Program-made: the position numbers and the translations under genes | Shown here: positions 57,505 to 64,000 of the stretch, one piece after another | How the letters are laid out: each line of letters begins with the position of its first letter | Position numbering within the stretch: position 1 is the stretch's first letter | Assembly (NCBI RefSeq): GCF_002899455.1 | Contig: NZ_PPFB01000001.1 | Span: 6,828,501-6,892,500 of the forward strand | Length of the DNA stretch: 64,000 nucleotides | DNA from: Streptomyces sp. DH-12 | GTDB taxonomy: Bacteria > Actinomycetota > Actinomycetes > Streptomycetales > Streptomycetaceae | Direction of reading: 5' to 3' | The notes under the pieces: generated by a model | Databases searched by the model: none | The model's input: only the letters and a program-made list of their open reading frames with translations | Told to the model about the DNA's origin: nothing

Positions 57505-58578
57505 ATGAAGGGTTACGTCTTCCACGGCCCCGGACAGTCCGCCTGGGAGGAGGTTCCCGATCCGGAGATCCGGGAGCCCGGCGACGTCATCGTCCGCGTC
57601 GACGCCGTCACCGTCTGCGGGACGGACCTGCACATCCTCAAGGGCGACGTGCCCGAGGTGCGCCCGGGGACCGTCCTCGGTCACGAGGCGGTCGGCGAGG
57701 TCGTCGAGACGGGCGCCGACGTCCGCACCGTACGGCCCGGCGACCGGGTGCTCGTCTCCTGCGTGACCGCGTGCGGGCGCTGCCGCTTCTGCCGCGAGGG
57801 CATGTACGGGCAGTGCCGGGGCGGCGGGGGCTGGATCCTCGGGCACCTCGTCGACGGCACCCAGGCCGAGTACGTACGGGTGCCGTTCGCCGACCTGTCG
57901 GTGTACCCGCTGCCCGGCGCCCTCGCCGGCGAGGACGCGGTGCTGCTGGCGGACATCTTCCCCACCGCCTACGAAGTGGGCGTCCTCAACGGGCGGGTGC
58001 GGCCCGGGGACACCGTCGTCGTGGTCGGCGCGGGACCGGTCGGGCTGGCCGCCATCGCCACCGCCCGGCTGTTCGGGCCGGAACGGGTGGTCGCCGTGGA
58101 CCTGGCGGCGGCCCGGCTCCAGGCGGCGAAGGAGTTCGGCGCCGACGCGGTGGCCGACGCGAGCGAGGGCCCGGAACAGCTCGTCGAGGACCTCACCGGG
58201 GAACTCGGCGCGGACGTGGTGATCGAGGCGGTGGGCGCCCCGGAGACCTTCGAACTGTGCACCCGGGTGGTGCGCCCCGGCGGGCACGTCGCCAACGTCG
58301 GCATGCACGGCGCGCCCGCCACCCTGCACCTCGAGGACCTCTGGATCAAGAACGTCACCATCACCACCGGCCTCGTCGACACGCACTCCACGCCCACGCT
58401 GCTGCGGATGGCCGCGGCCGGCCGGCTGCCCACCCGCCGCCTGGTCTCCCACACCTTCCCCCTCGACCAGATGCAGGAGGCGTACGACGTCTTCGCCGAC
58501 GCGGCCGGCACGGGGGCGCTCAAGGTCGTCCTCGGCGTCCCGCAGCACGAGGTGGTGGCCGTGCCCCCGACCGTCTGA
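57505..58578 (+). CDS. Zinc-dependent alcohol dehydrogenase (MDR family)
   Basis: 357 residues from the ATG at 57505. The catalytic Zn ligands are Cys in VTVCGTDLHILKGD, His-Glu in VLGHEAVGEVVE and the later DxF-type residues. The structural Zn site is the four-Cys loop CVTACGRCRFCREGMYGQC, with spacing typical of the family. The NAD(P) site is VVVVGAGPVGLAAIATARLF and then VVAVDLAAARLQAAKEFGAD. Likely oxidises alcohols with NAD to aldehydes, or the reverse. SCO0199-type genes of this kind sit in hypoxia-linked clusters (my recollection). It follows the P-type ATPase by 162 nt on the same strand. Confidence 0.95.
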   Translation: MKGYVFHGPGQSAWEEVPDPEIREPGDVIVRVDAVTVCGTDLHILKGDVPEVRPGTVLGHEAVGEVVETGADVRTVRPGDRVLVSCVTACGRCRFCREGMYGQCRGGGGWILGHLVDGTQAEYVRVPFADLSVYPLPGALAGEDAVLLADIFPTAYEVGVLNGRVRPGDTVVVVGAGPVGLAAIATARLFGPERVVAVDLAAARLQAAKEFGADAVADASEGPEQLVEDLTGELGADVVIEAVGAPETFELCTRVVRPGGHVANVGMHGAPATLHLEDLWIKNVTITTGLVDTHSTPTLLRMAAAGRLPTRRLVSHTFPLDQMQEAYDVFADAAGTGALKVVLGVPQHEVVAVPPTV

Positions 58579-58745
58579 CGGCATGGCACCGCACGGCGGG
58601 ATCCGGCACGGCGGCGGGGCCCGGCCGTCCCGCCGCTCCGTCGCGCAGGTCCGCGGAAAGACACGTTCCGCCCGTGCGGGCCGGGGGACGACGCGCGACC
58701 CTGGAGGGGGGCGCGGTCGGCACCCGTGCGAGGAGGTGACCTCCC

Positions 58746-59336
58746 ATGGCGAGGACGCGTGGTGCGAGGCCCACGGTGCCCTGGTGGCGCTGGCGGCGTA
58801 ACCCGCTGTGCCGCCGCAGCGACGTCGCCGAGGCCTGGCTGCTGATCGCGACGGCCGTCCTCACCCTGGTCCTCTCGGGGTTCGCCGGGCTGGCGACGGC
58901 GGGCGCGGTGGACGCGTCGCTCGACGACCGCCGGGAGCGCACCCGCCCGGTCCCGGCCGTGCTGGTCGAGGACGCGCGCGACGCGGCCCCCGTGTCCGAG
59001 AACGGCGACGGCGGCGTGTGGGCCGAGGTGCGCTGGACCGCCCCCGACGGCGCCCGACACACCGGACGGGCCGAGGTGCCCGCCGGCAGCAAGGAGGGCG
59101 CCGAGGTCACCGTGTACAACGACGCGTCCGGCCGGCTCGTGTCCGCGCCGCCCGAGGGCGCCGAGGCGGACTTCCAGATCGCCATGGCCGGCATCACGGT
59201 CTCCCTCCTCGCCGGCGGCGCGGTCCTGCTCGCCGGGTGGGCCGCCCGGGCCCGGCTGCGGCTGCGGCGCCTGGACCGGTGGGAGACCGAGTGGCGCCAG
59301 GTCGAACCGATGTGGCGCAAGCGGATGACCGGCTGA
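58746..59336 (+). CDS. Rv1733c-like membrane protein
   Basis: 196 residues from the ATG at 58746; GAGGAGGTGA lies eight nt upstream. Two membrane helices flank an extracytoplasmic domain: AWLLIATAVLTLVLSGFAGL (about 30-49) and ITVSLLAGGAVLLAGWAARA (about 150-169). Between them is a beta-rich segment with WAEVRWTAPDGARHTGRAEV, then PAGSKEGAEVTVYNDASGRL. The order RRNPLCRRSDVAEAW, TM, domain, TM, RLDRWETEWRQVEPMW is the signature of the Rv1733c family. Rv1733c belongs to the DosR dormancy regulon of M. tuberculosis, and relatives are controlled by OsdR/DevR in streptomycetes. Its function is unknown. No DevR box is evident upstream. Confidence 0.92.
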   Translation: MARTRGARPTVPWWRWRRNPLCRRSDVAEAWLLIATAVLTLVLSGFAGLATAGAVDASLDDRRERTRPVPAVLVEDARDAAPVSENGDGGVWAEVRWTAPDGARHTGRAEVPAGSKEGAEVTVYNDASGRLVSAPPEGAEADFQIAMAGITVSLLAGGAVLLAGWAARARLRLRRLDRWETEWRQVEPMWRKRMTG

Positions 59337-59387
59337 TCCCGCCGCGCCCGTGACAGCACGGTGATCCGACGTGGCGACCTGATGGAT

Positions 59388-59418
59388 CGCAAGTCTTCGC
59401 AAGTCACTACATGCTTGC
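59388..59418. promoter_or_regulatory. Repeat-rich operator-like site before the SulP/ArsR remnant
   Basis: Direct repeats CGCAAGTC at 59388-59395 and 59398-59405, exactly 10 bp apart, followed by GCTTGC (59413-59418), which is inverted relative to GCAAG. The spacing of one helical turn and the position just upstream of an ArsR-type gene pair suggest a binding site for that regulator. Confidence 0.4.
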
Positions 59419-59452
59419 CTCGTCCTGCCGTCGCGAACGAAGCAGAGGGGCC

Positions 59453-59740
59453 GTGTCCGTACCGCGGCCGTCGGCCGGGATCCGGTCCCGGGTCGCCTCC
59501 CTGCTCCCCACCCGCGCCGGCCTCGCCCAGGCCCGCCGCCACCCCCGCCGGGACCTGCCGGCCGGACTGACCGTCGCGGTCGTCGCGCTGCCGCTCGCCC
59601 TCGGCTTCGGCGTGTCCTCCGGCCTCGGCGCGGAGGCCGGACCGGCCGCCGCCGTGGTCGCCGGCGCCCTCACGGCCGTGTTCGGCGGCTCCCGCCTCCA
59701 GCTCTCCCGCCGCCGCGCCGGAAAGGGGACGGCGCGATGA
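59453..59740 (+). pseudogene. Truncated SulP-family sulfate permease (N-terminus only)
   Basis: 95 codons from the GTG at 59453, five nt after AGAGGGG. DLPAGLTVAVVALPLALGFG, then VSSGLGAEAGPAAAVVAGAL and TAVFGGSRLQLS, is the classic SulP opening through the second or third membrane helix. A normal SulP goes on with SGPTGAM and about 400 more residues. Here the frame instead enters a basic tail (RRRAGKGTAR) and stops at 59740, with the ArsR ATG overlapping (ATGA). The body of the transporter is therefore missing, best explained by an internal deletion. A functional permease is not possible from this product. Confidence 0.8.
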
Positions 59741-60165
59741 CCACGCCGCTGTACCAGCTGAAGGCCGAGTTCTTCAGGACGCTGGGCCATCCCGCCCGGA
59801 TCAGGGTGCTGGAACTGCCCAGCGAACGCGAGCACTCGGCGGGGGAGACGCTCCCGCACGGGGGCATCGAGCCCGCGCACCTCTCCCAGCAGCTCGCCGT
59901 GCTGCGCCGGGCGGACCTGATCGTCGGCCGCAAAGAGGGCTCGGCCGTCCACCACCCGCTGACCGGCCCCCACGTGGCGGAGCTGCCGCGGGTGGCGCGC
60001 ACCATCCTCTCCGGCGTCCTCGCCGGCCGGCCGGACTCCTCGCGGACCGCCGGGCCGCACAGGGGGGACCAGGACCGTGCCGTGACGGCGCGGGCGGCGG
60101 GGCGTCAGGCGTCGCCCCGCCGGCAGTGCAGGAACAGATGCGGCTCCGGGCGGGCCTCCGGGTGA
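59737..60165 (+). pseudogene. ArsR-family regulator with apparent 1-nt frameshift
   Basis: ATG at 59737. The winged helix is readable: YQLKAEFFRTLGHPARIRVL, IEPAHLSQQLAVLRRADLIV, GRKEGSAVHHPLTGPHVAEL. In its relatives the chain ends shortly after ILSGVLAG with an LLADLRAAQ-like helix. Here the frame becomes RPDSSRTAGPHRGDQDRAVT and runs on to 60165, overlapping the convergent methyltransferase. One added base near 60020-60033 (a GGCCGG-rich run) would restore GLLADRRAAQGGPGPCR and a stop at 60085, before the neighbour. So a 1-nt loss is likely. LPSEREH also puts a Pro where a Leu is common (helix 2). Read together with the cut SulP gene, this locus is decaying. Confidence 0.75.
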
Positions 60166-60746
60166 CTCGGGGTGAACATCGTGCTCTCCTCCCACTCCAC
60201 CGACAGCCCCGCCTCCCGTACGAGGGCGATGACGTCCTGCGCCGCGAAGCTGGTGACGCGAGCGGGACGCCCCATGAACACCCCGTCGAACTCCTCCACG
60301 TCCAGCGGCACGGTGGCCAGCACCAGCAGGCCGCCCGGCTTGAGCGCGGCCGCCAGCCGGTGGACCAGCTCCCGCTGCTCCGCCCGGGTCATCTGCAGCA
60401 GCGCGAAGTACACGCAGACCGCGTCGCAGGAGCCCTCCGGGAGCGGCATCCGCCGGACGTCGTCGCACCGGAACTCCGCCTCCGGCACCTGCCGGGAGGC
60501 GATCTCCACCATCACGGGTGACACGTCGACGCCCAGCACCCGGTGTCCGGCGCCGGCCAGCGTGGCGGCCGTGGGCCGTCCGGTGCCGCTGCCCACGTCC
60601 AGCACCGTGCTGCCGGGGGAGAGCCGTGCGAGCAGCCAGGTCAGCGAGGCCCGGTGGGCCGAGGAGGACGCGAACGCCTTCTCGTAGTCGCTGCCCAGCG
60701 CGTCGAACAACGCCGCCGCCGGTGATCCGTGTTCCTCGCCGCCCAC
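60105..60746 (-). CDS. Class I SAM-dependent methyltransferase
   Basis: 213 residues from the GTG at 60746 (AAGCGGGG upstream); an ATG at 60782 would add 12 residues. Motif I is GSTVLDVGSGTGRPTAATLA, then VLGVDVSPVMVEIASRQVPE (motif II), AEFRCDDVRRMPLPEGSCDA (motif III) and LKPGGLLVLATVPL. The fold is that of UbiE/small-molecule methyltransferases. Substrate unknown. RPEPHLFLHCRRGDA ends the chain. Convergent with the ArsR remnant and divergent from a flavodoxin-like gene 115 nt away. Confidence 0.88.
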   Translation of the reverse strand: MGGEEHGSPAAALFDALGSDYEKAFASSSAHRASLTWLLARLSPGSTVLDVGSGTGRPTAATLAGAGHRVLGVDVSPVMVEIASRQVPEAEFRCDDVRRMPLPEGSCDAVCVYFALLQMTRAEQRELVHRLAAALKPGGLLVLATVPLDVEEFDGVFMGRPARVTSFAAQDVIALVREAGLSVEWEESTMFTPSHPEARPEPHLFLHCRRGDA

Positions 60747-60861
60747 GACACACCCCGCTTCCCAGTCGCCGATGCCGGGCATCGTGCCACTCGTGCCCCG
60801 CCGTCACAACGGCGCCTCGCCGGGTCCGGCTTGCGGACGCGGCGGCCGGCACGGCAGTGTC

Positions 60862-61320
60862 GTGGACGTGCCGACCCTGCTGATCGTCCACCACACGCCC
60901 TCGCCGAACTGCCAGGCGATGTTCGAAGCCGTCGTCTCCGGCGCGACCGCCCCGGAGATCGAGGGCGTCCGGGTGGTGCGGCGCGCCGCGCTGTCCGCGA
61001 CCGCCGCCGACGTCCTGGACGCCGACGGCTGCCTCCTGGGCACGCCCGCCAACCTCGGCTACATGTCGGGCGCGCTCAAACACTTCTTCGACCAGGTCTA
61101 CTACCCCTGTCTGGACTCCACCCGCGGTCGCTCCTTCGGGTACTACGTGCACGGCGGCAACGACGTCACCGGCGCCGTGCGGGGGATCGAGTCGGTCACC
61201 ACCGGCCTCGGCTGGCGTCGCGCCGCCGAGGCCGTGACCGTCACGGGCGAGCCCGACAAGGCCGCCCTGCAGCGCTGCTGGGACCTGGGCGCCACCCTCG
61301 CGGCGGGACTGGCGGACTGA
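60862..61320 (+). CDS. Flavodoxin-like / NADPH-dependent FMN reductase family protein
   Basis: 152 residues from the GTG at 60862; a second GTG lies two codons in, and neither has a clear ribosome site. The flavodoxin fold shows as VPTLLIVHHTPSPNCQAMFE (phosphate loop T-P-S-P-N in place of the usual S/T-rich loop), then DADGCLLGTPANLGYMSGAL and KHFFDQVYYPCLDSTRGRSF, the FMN-isoalloxazine region, and GYYVHGGNDVTGAVRGIES. The product probably binds FMN and carries electrons or reduces quinone-like substrates. It stands alone between two minus-strand genes. Confidence 0.82.
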   Translation: MDVPTLLIVHHTPSPNCQAMFEAVVSGATAPEIEGVRVVRRAALSATAADVLDADGCLLGTPANLGYMSGALKHFFDQVYYPCLDSTRGRSFGYYVHGGNDVTGAVRGIESVTTGLGWRRAAEAVTVTGEPDKAALQRCWDLGATLAAGLAD

Positions 61321-61342
61321 CGCCCGCCGGGTCCCGCCGGGG

Positions 61343-62425
61343 TCAGGCGCCGTCCATCCTCTGCCGGTCCTGCTCGTCCCAGGCGCGGGTGTCGCGCGGC
61401 TGCGTGTACGGCTCCTCCTCCGGAGGATGCCCCCCGGCGATGGCCCGCTGCCGGGCGATCTCCGCGTCGAACTCCAGTCCCAGCAGGATCGCCAGATTGG
61501 TGATCCACAGCCAGATCAGGAAGATGATGACACCGGCCATCGTGCCGTACGTCTTGTTGTACGAACCGAAGTTGGCGACGTAGAGGGCGAACCCGGCGGA
61601 CGCGGCCAGCCAGATCAGCAGCGCCACGAAGCTGCCCGGGGTGATCCACCGGAACCCCTTCACCTTGGCGTTCGGCGCGGCCCAGTACAGCAGCGCGATC
61701 ATGACGGTGACCAGCAGGACCAGCACCGGCCACTTGGCGATCGACCACACCGTGAGGGCCGTGTCGCCCAGCCCGAGCAGATCGCCCGCCTGCCGGGCCA
61801 TCCCGCCGGTGAAGACCACGATCAGCGCGCTGACCGTGGCCATCAGCAGCAGTGCGACCGTCACGCCCACACGGACCGGCAGCACCTTCCACATCGGGCG
61901 GCCCTCGGGCATGTCGTAGACCGCGTTCGAGGAGCGCATGAACGCCGCCACGTAGCCCGACGCCGACCAGACGGCCAGCAGCAGACCGACGATGGCCACC
62001 AGCGACCCGACGCCCGCGTTGCCCTGCAACTGCTGGATCGCCTGGGTGATGATGTCCCGTGCCGCGCCGGGGGCGGTGAGCTCCTGGACGTTCTCCAGGA
62101 CCTTGTCCGTCGTCGACCTCCCGGTGAGGCCGAGGAGCGACACCAGGGCCAGCAGCGCCGGGAACAGCGCCAGGACTCCGTAGTACGTCAGGGCGGCGGC
62201 GCGGTCGGTGAGCTCGTCGTCCTTGAACTCGCGCACACTGCCCTTCAGCGCCGCCTTCCAGGCGCCCTTGGGCAGCTTCGTCGGGGTGTCCGGCGCCGCC
62301 CGTTCCACCGCGTCGCTCGGGCCCGGCTCCTGCGCCGGCTGTCCGGCCCGCCGCGAGGACGCGGACCCGTCCGACGCGTCTTGGTGTGCCGGCCGGTGGT
62401 CCCGGCCCGGGATATGCAGCTTCAT
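61343..62425 (-). CDS. YihY/BrkB-family inner-membrane protein
   Basis: 360 residues from the ATG at 62425 (weak site; an ATG 27 nt upstream is possible). The N-terminal 65 residues are polar. The membrane domain has six helices: LTYYGVLALFPALLALVSLL, LVAIVGLLLAVWSASGYVAA, VGVTVALLLMATVSALIVVF, WPVLVLLVTVMIALLYWAAP, FVALLIWLAASAGFALYVAN, MAGVIIFLIWLWITNLAILL. AAFMRSSNAVYDMPEGRP, GFRWITPGS and LGLEFDAEIARQR are family signatures. Earlier called ribonuclease BN, the family is now thought to transport or scramble lipids; the role is unsettled. The C-terminal tail is charged. Confidence 0.92.
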   Translation of the reverse strand: MKLHIPGRDHRPAHQDASDGSASSRRAGQPAQEPGPSDAVERAAPDTPTKLPKGAWKAALKGSVREFKDDELTDRAAALTYYGVLALFPALLALVSLLGLTGRSTTDKVLENVQELTAPGAARDIITQAIQQLQGNAGVGSLVAIVGLLLAVWSASGYVAAFMRSSNAVYDMPEGRPMWKVLPVRVGVTVALLLMATVSALIVVFTGGMARQAGDLLGLGDTALTVWSIAKWPVLVLLVTVMIALLYWAAPNAKVKGFRWITPGSFVALLIWLAASAGFALYVANFGSYNKTYGTMAGVIIFLIWLWITNLAILLGLEFDAEIARQRAIAGGHPPEEEPYTQPRDTRAWDEQDRQRMDGA

Positions 62426-62499
62426 GGCGACCGGGTGCCCCCGCGACGCCATGTCACGCCCGGACGCGCGGGCGGGGCGGCCCTGCGGGGAACACCTTG

Positions 62500-62513
62500 T
62501 GGGAGCGCTCCCA
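62500..62513. promoter_or_regulatory. CebR-type operator, 14-bp perfect palindrome
   Basis: TGGGAGCGCTCCCA, the exact consensus for CebR, the cello-oligosaccharide-responsive repressor of cellulose use in Streptomyces (established knowledge). It ends 10 nt before the ATG of the acetyltransferase gene, where it would block transcription or act just downstream of the -10. A second copy lies at 63289-63302. Confidence 0.8.
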
Positions 62514-62523
62514 TAAGGGCAGG

Positions 62524-63165
62524 ATGCCTGCCATGACCGAGTCTCCCGCTGTCCGTCCGTACCGCCCCGAGGACCGTGAGGCCCTCGACGACATCTGTGT
62601 CCGCACCGCGCACAACGGCCGGGACAGCCGCCCCCACTACGCCGACCCCTCCGTCTTCACCGCCGCCTTCGCCGCCCCCTACGCCCACCTGGAGCCGGAG
62701 CTGGCCTTCGTGCTGGACGACGGACGGGGGCGCGCGGTCGGCTATGTCGTCGGCGCCGCCGACACCGCCCGGTTCGCCGAGCGGTTCCGCACCGAGTGGC
62801 TCCCTCTGGTGGCCGAGCGCCATCCCGCGCCGTCCGGCCCGCCGGCCACCCCGGACGAGGAGATCGCCCGGCTGCTGCACCACCCCGAGCGCATGGTCGT
62901 GCCGGAGCTGGCCGCCTGGCCCGCCCATCTGCACATCGACCTGCTGCCCGAGTGGCAGGGCCGGGGCCACGGGCGGCGCCTGATGCGCACCCTGCTCACC
63001 GCTCTCGCGGAGCGCGGCGTCCCGGCCGTGCACCTCGTGATGACGGCCGCCAACAAGCCCGCCCGCGCCTTCTACGACCGGATGGGCTTCGAGGAGATCG
63101 ACGCGCCGACGGATGGCTCGGTCGTCTGCCTCGGCCGCTCCACGCGGGACCTCGACCGGCTCTGA
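62524..63165 (+). CDS. GNAT-family N-acetyltransferase
   Basis: 213 residues from the ATG at 62524 (a second ATG at 62533 has a slightly better site). The fold is clear: VRPYRPEDREALDDICVRTA, AVGYVVGAADTARFAERFRT, AHLHIDLLPEWQGRGHGRRL, MRTLLTALAERGVPAVHLVM. QGRGHGRRL is the acetyl-CoA pyrophosphate loop (Q/RxxGxG/A), and NKPARAFYDRMGFEEID is motif B. The best-known relatives lie in the bacterial O-GlcNAcase-associated branch (uncertain). A CebR-type box immediately upstream suggests induction with cellulose utilisation genes, which would be unusual for an acetyltransferase. Substrate unknown. Confidence 0.9.
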   Translation: MPAMTESPAVRPYRPEDREALDDICVRTAHNGRDSRPHYADPSVFTAAFAAPYAHLEPELAFVLDDGRGRAVGYVVGAADTARFAERFRTEWLPLVAERHPAPSGPPATPDEEIARLLHHPERMVVPELAAWPAHLHIDLLPEWQGRGHGRRLMRTLLTALAERGVPAVHLVMTAANKPARAFYDRMGFEEIDAPTDGSVVCLGRSTRDLDRL

Positions 63166-63282
63166 GGGGCGCCCTCCCGCACGTCTGCGCGGGCCTTCGC
63201 CGTCGAAAGCGTCGAACACGCCACGGGGTGACGGAAGTGGCGAGAACGAAGGGTTGCCCCTTCCGCCGCCCGGGCGCAGATT

Positions 63283-63308
63283 GCCCTCTGGGAGCGCTCC
63301 CAGAGGGC
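63283..63308. promoter_or_regulatory. Extended 26-bp CebR-type palindrome before the LPMO gene
   Basis: The core TGGGAGCGCTCCCA (63289-63302) is flanked by GCCCTC and GAGGGC, making a perfect 26-bp palindrome. It lies 56 nt before the LPMO start. The core matches the CebR box, so derepression by cellobiose or cellotriose is expected. The flanking arms may also let the mRNA form a hairpin. Confidence 0.85.
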
Positions 63309-63364
63309 GTGCGCGGCGGGTGCGCGCGCCCGCACTCCACGACCCCGTGACGGAAGGAAGAACC

Positions 63365-64000
63365 ATGGATTGTCATGCGCAGCACATTTTTCCGCGTGGA
63401 CTGCCGAGGAGCCGGCCCCGGCTCGCCCTCGCCCTGAGCGCCGTCGTCGCCGCACTGCTGTGCCTGGTCCCCTGGAGCGGCACGGCCCACGCCCACGGCT
63501 CCGTGGTGGACCCCGCGTCCCGCAACTACGGCTGCTGGCAGCGGTGGGGCAGCGACTTCCAGAACCCGGCGATGGCCCAGCAGGACCCGATGTGCTGGCA
63601 GGCCTGGCAGGACAACCCCAACGCCATGTGGAACTGGAACGGCCTCTACCGTGACGGGTCGGGCGGCAACTTCCGGGCGGTCGTCCCCGACGGCCGGCTC
63701 TGCAGCGGCGGCCACACCGAGAACGGCCGCTACCGCTCCCTCGACACGCCGGGCGCCTGGAAGACCACCGACGTGGGCAGCAGCTTCACCGTCGATCTGT
63801 ACGACCAGGCGAGCCACGGCGCGGACTACTTCCTCGTCTACGTCACCAAGCAGGGCTTCGACCCCACCACCCAGCGGCTGCGCTGGGACGACCTCCAACT
63901 GGTGACCCGGACCGGCTCCTACGCCCCGGGCAACCACTACGCGATCCCGGTGAGCACGTCCGGCCTGAGCGGCCGCCACGTCGTCTACACGATCTGGCAG
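63365..64000 (+). CDS. AA10 lytic polysaccharide monooxygenase, 3' end missing
   Basis: The first 212 codons are present; the gene runs off the right edge. The ATG at 63365 follows GGAAGGAAG. A long signal peptide (residues 1-44, core RLALALSAVVAALLCLVPWS) is cut at TAHA, leaving H45 as the N-terminal copper ligand (HGSVVDPASRNYGCWQRW). The second histidine-brace residue is H152 in DQASHGADYFLVYVTKQGFD. The aromatic axial region and the AMWNWNGLYRDG segment are typical of Streptomyces AA10. These enzymes oxidatively cleave cellulose or chitin. A CebR box upstream favours cellulose. Any linker or carbohydrate-binding module lies beyond the window. Confidence 0.95.
   Translation, partial: MDCHAQHIFPRGLPRSRPRLALALSAVVAALLCLVPWSGTAHAHGSVVDPASRNYGCWQRWGSDFQNPAMAQQDPMCWQAWQDNPNAMWNWNGLYRDGSGGNFRAVVPDGRLCSGGHTENGRYRSLDTPGAWKTTDVGSSFTVDLYDQASHGADYFLVYVTKQGFDPTTQRLRWDDLQLVTRTGSYAPGNHYAIPVSTSGLSGRHVVYTIWQ

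Noticed and set aside
54426..58739. Long plus-strand frame of more than 1,400 codons overlapping the P-type ATPase.
   Set aside because: Its translation is Arg/Ala/Gly/Pro low complexity with no motif, as expected for a shadow frame in very GC-rich DNA. The ATPase frame has all catalytic motifs.
58680..58745. DevR/OsdR box upstream of the Rv1733c-like gene (GGGAC...GACCC).
   Set aside because: The half-sites are too far apart (17 bp overall instead of 14) and the centre does not match.

Overview
The window is chromosomal DNA of a Streptomyces-type actinomycete. G+C is very high, third codon positions are almost all G or C, GTG starts are frequent, and neighbouring genes often share ATGA or GTGA stop/start overlaps. 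The gene families are typical too: GlgE-pathway trehalose/glycogen enzymes, SigB/F-type sigma factor, SpoIIE phosphatase, streptogrisin-type protease, AA10 LPMO behind a CebR-type box, Rv1733c-like and CtpI-like proteins. I saw no rRNA, tRNA, CRISPR, insertion sequence or prophage. Both edges cut genes: an acyl-CoA ligase on the left and an LPMO on the right.

Layout. 0-2 kb: acyl-CoA ligase start, small membrane protein, GCS2-type ligase. 2-12.8 kb: the complete alpha-maltose-1-phosphate (GlgE) pathway. DUF5133-glgE-treS-mak-glgB run on the minus strand, divergent from a small HATPase-like gene plus glgX on the plus strand; all face one 360-nt control region. 12.8-25.7 kb: VOC protein, stand-alone ANTAR protein, stress sigma factor, hemC translationally coupled to a secreted Nep1-like (NLP) protein, MarR, DoxX-like/peroxiredoxin pair, multidomain SpoIIE phosphatase, aldo/keto reductase, TauD-type dioxygenase, a decayed or unknown gene, and a YciO/Sua5 protein. 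25.8-33.4 kb: PucR-like regulator, small orphan genes, catalase, fructosamine-kinase-like protein, DoxX, MFS exporter.

33.6-40.9 kb is a minus-strand sugar/glycan cluster: epimerase, carbamoyltransferase, GT2, GT4, GmhA-like isomerase, HldE. It predicts a carbamoylated, heptose-containing surface glycan or small molecule. 41.0-46.9 kb is the most unusual block. A CYP152-type P450 peroxygenase is followed by a 62-residue precursor-like peptide, an unknown protein, two tandem paralogues of a family I take to be DUF6895, and a serine-beta-lactamase-fold hydrolase. The last four are joined by 4-nt overlaps. It is my best candidate for an undescribed system.

47-59.3 kb: secreted protease, PhoD phosphatase, metallophosphoesterase-BON-nucleotidyltransferase operon, then a 1,441-residue P-type ATPase, zinc alcohol dehydrogenase and Rv1733c-like protein (a dormancy-like assemblage). 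59.4-60.1 kb holds a decayed SulP/ArsR pair: the transporter is cut to its N-terminus and the regulator carries an apparent 1-nt frameshift. 60.1-64 kb: methyltransferase, flavodoxin-like protein, YihY/BrkB membrane protein, acetyltransferase and AA10 LPMO, the last two each preceded by a perfect TGGGAGCGCTCCCA CebR-type box.
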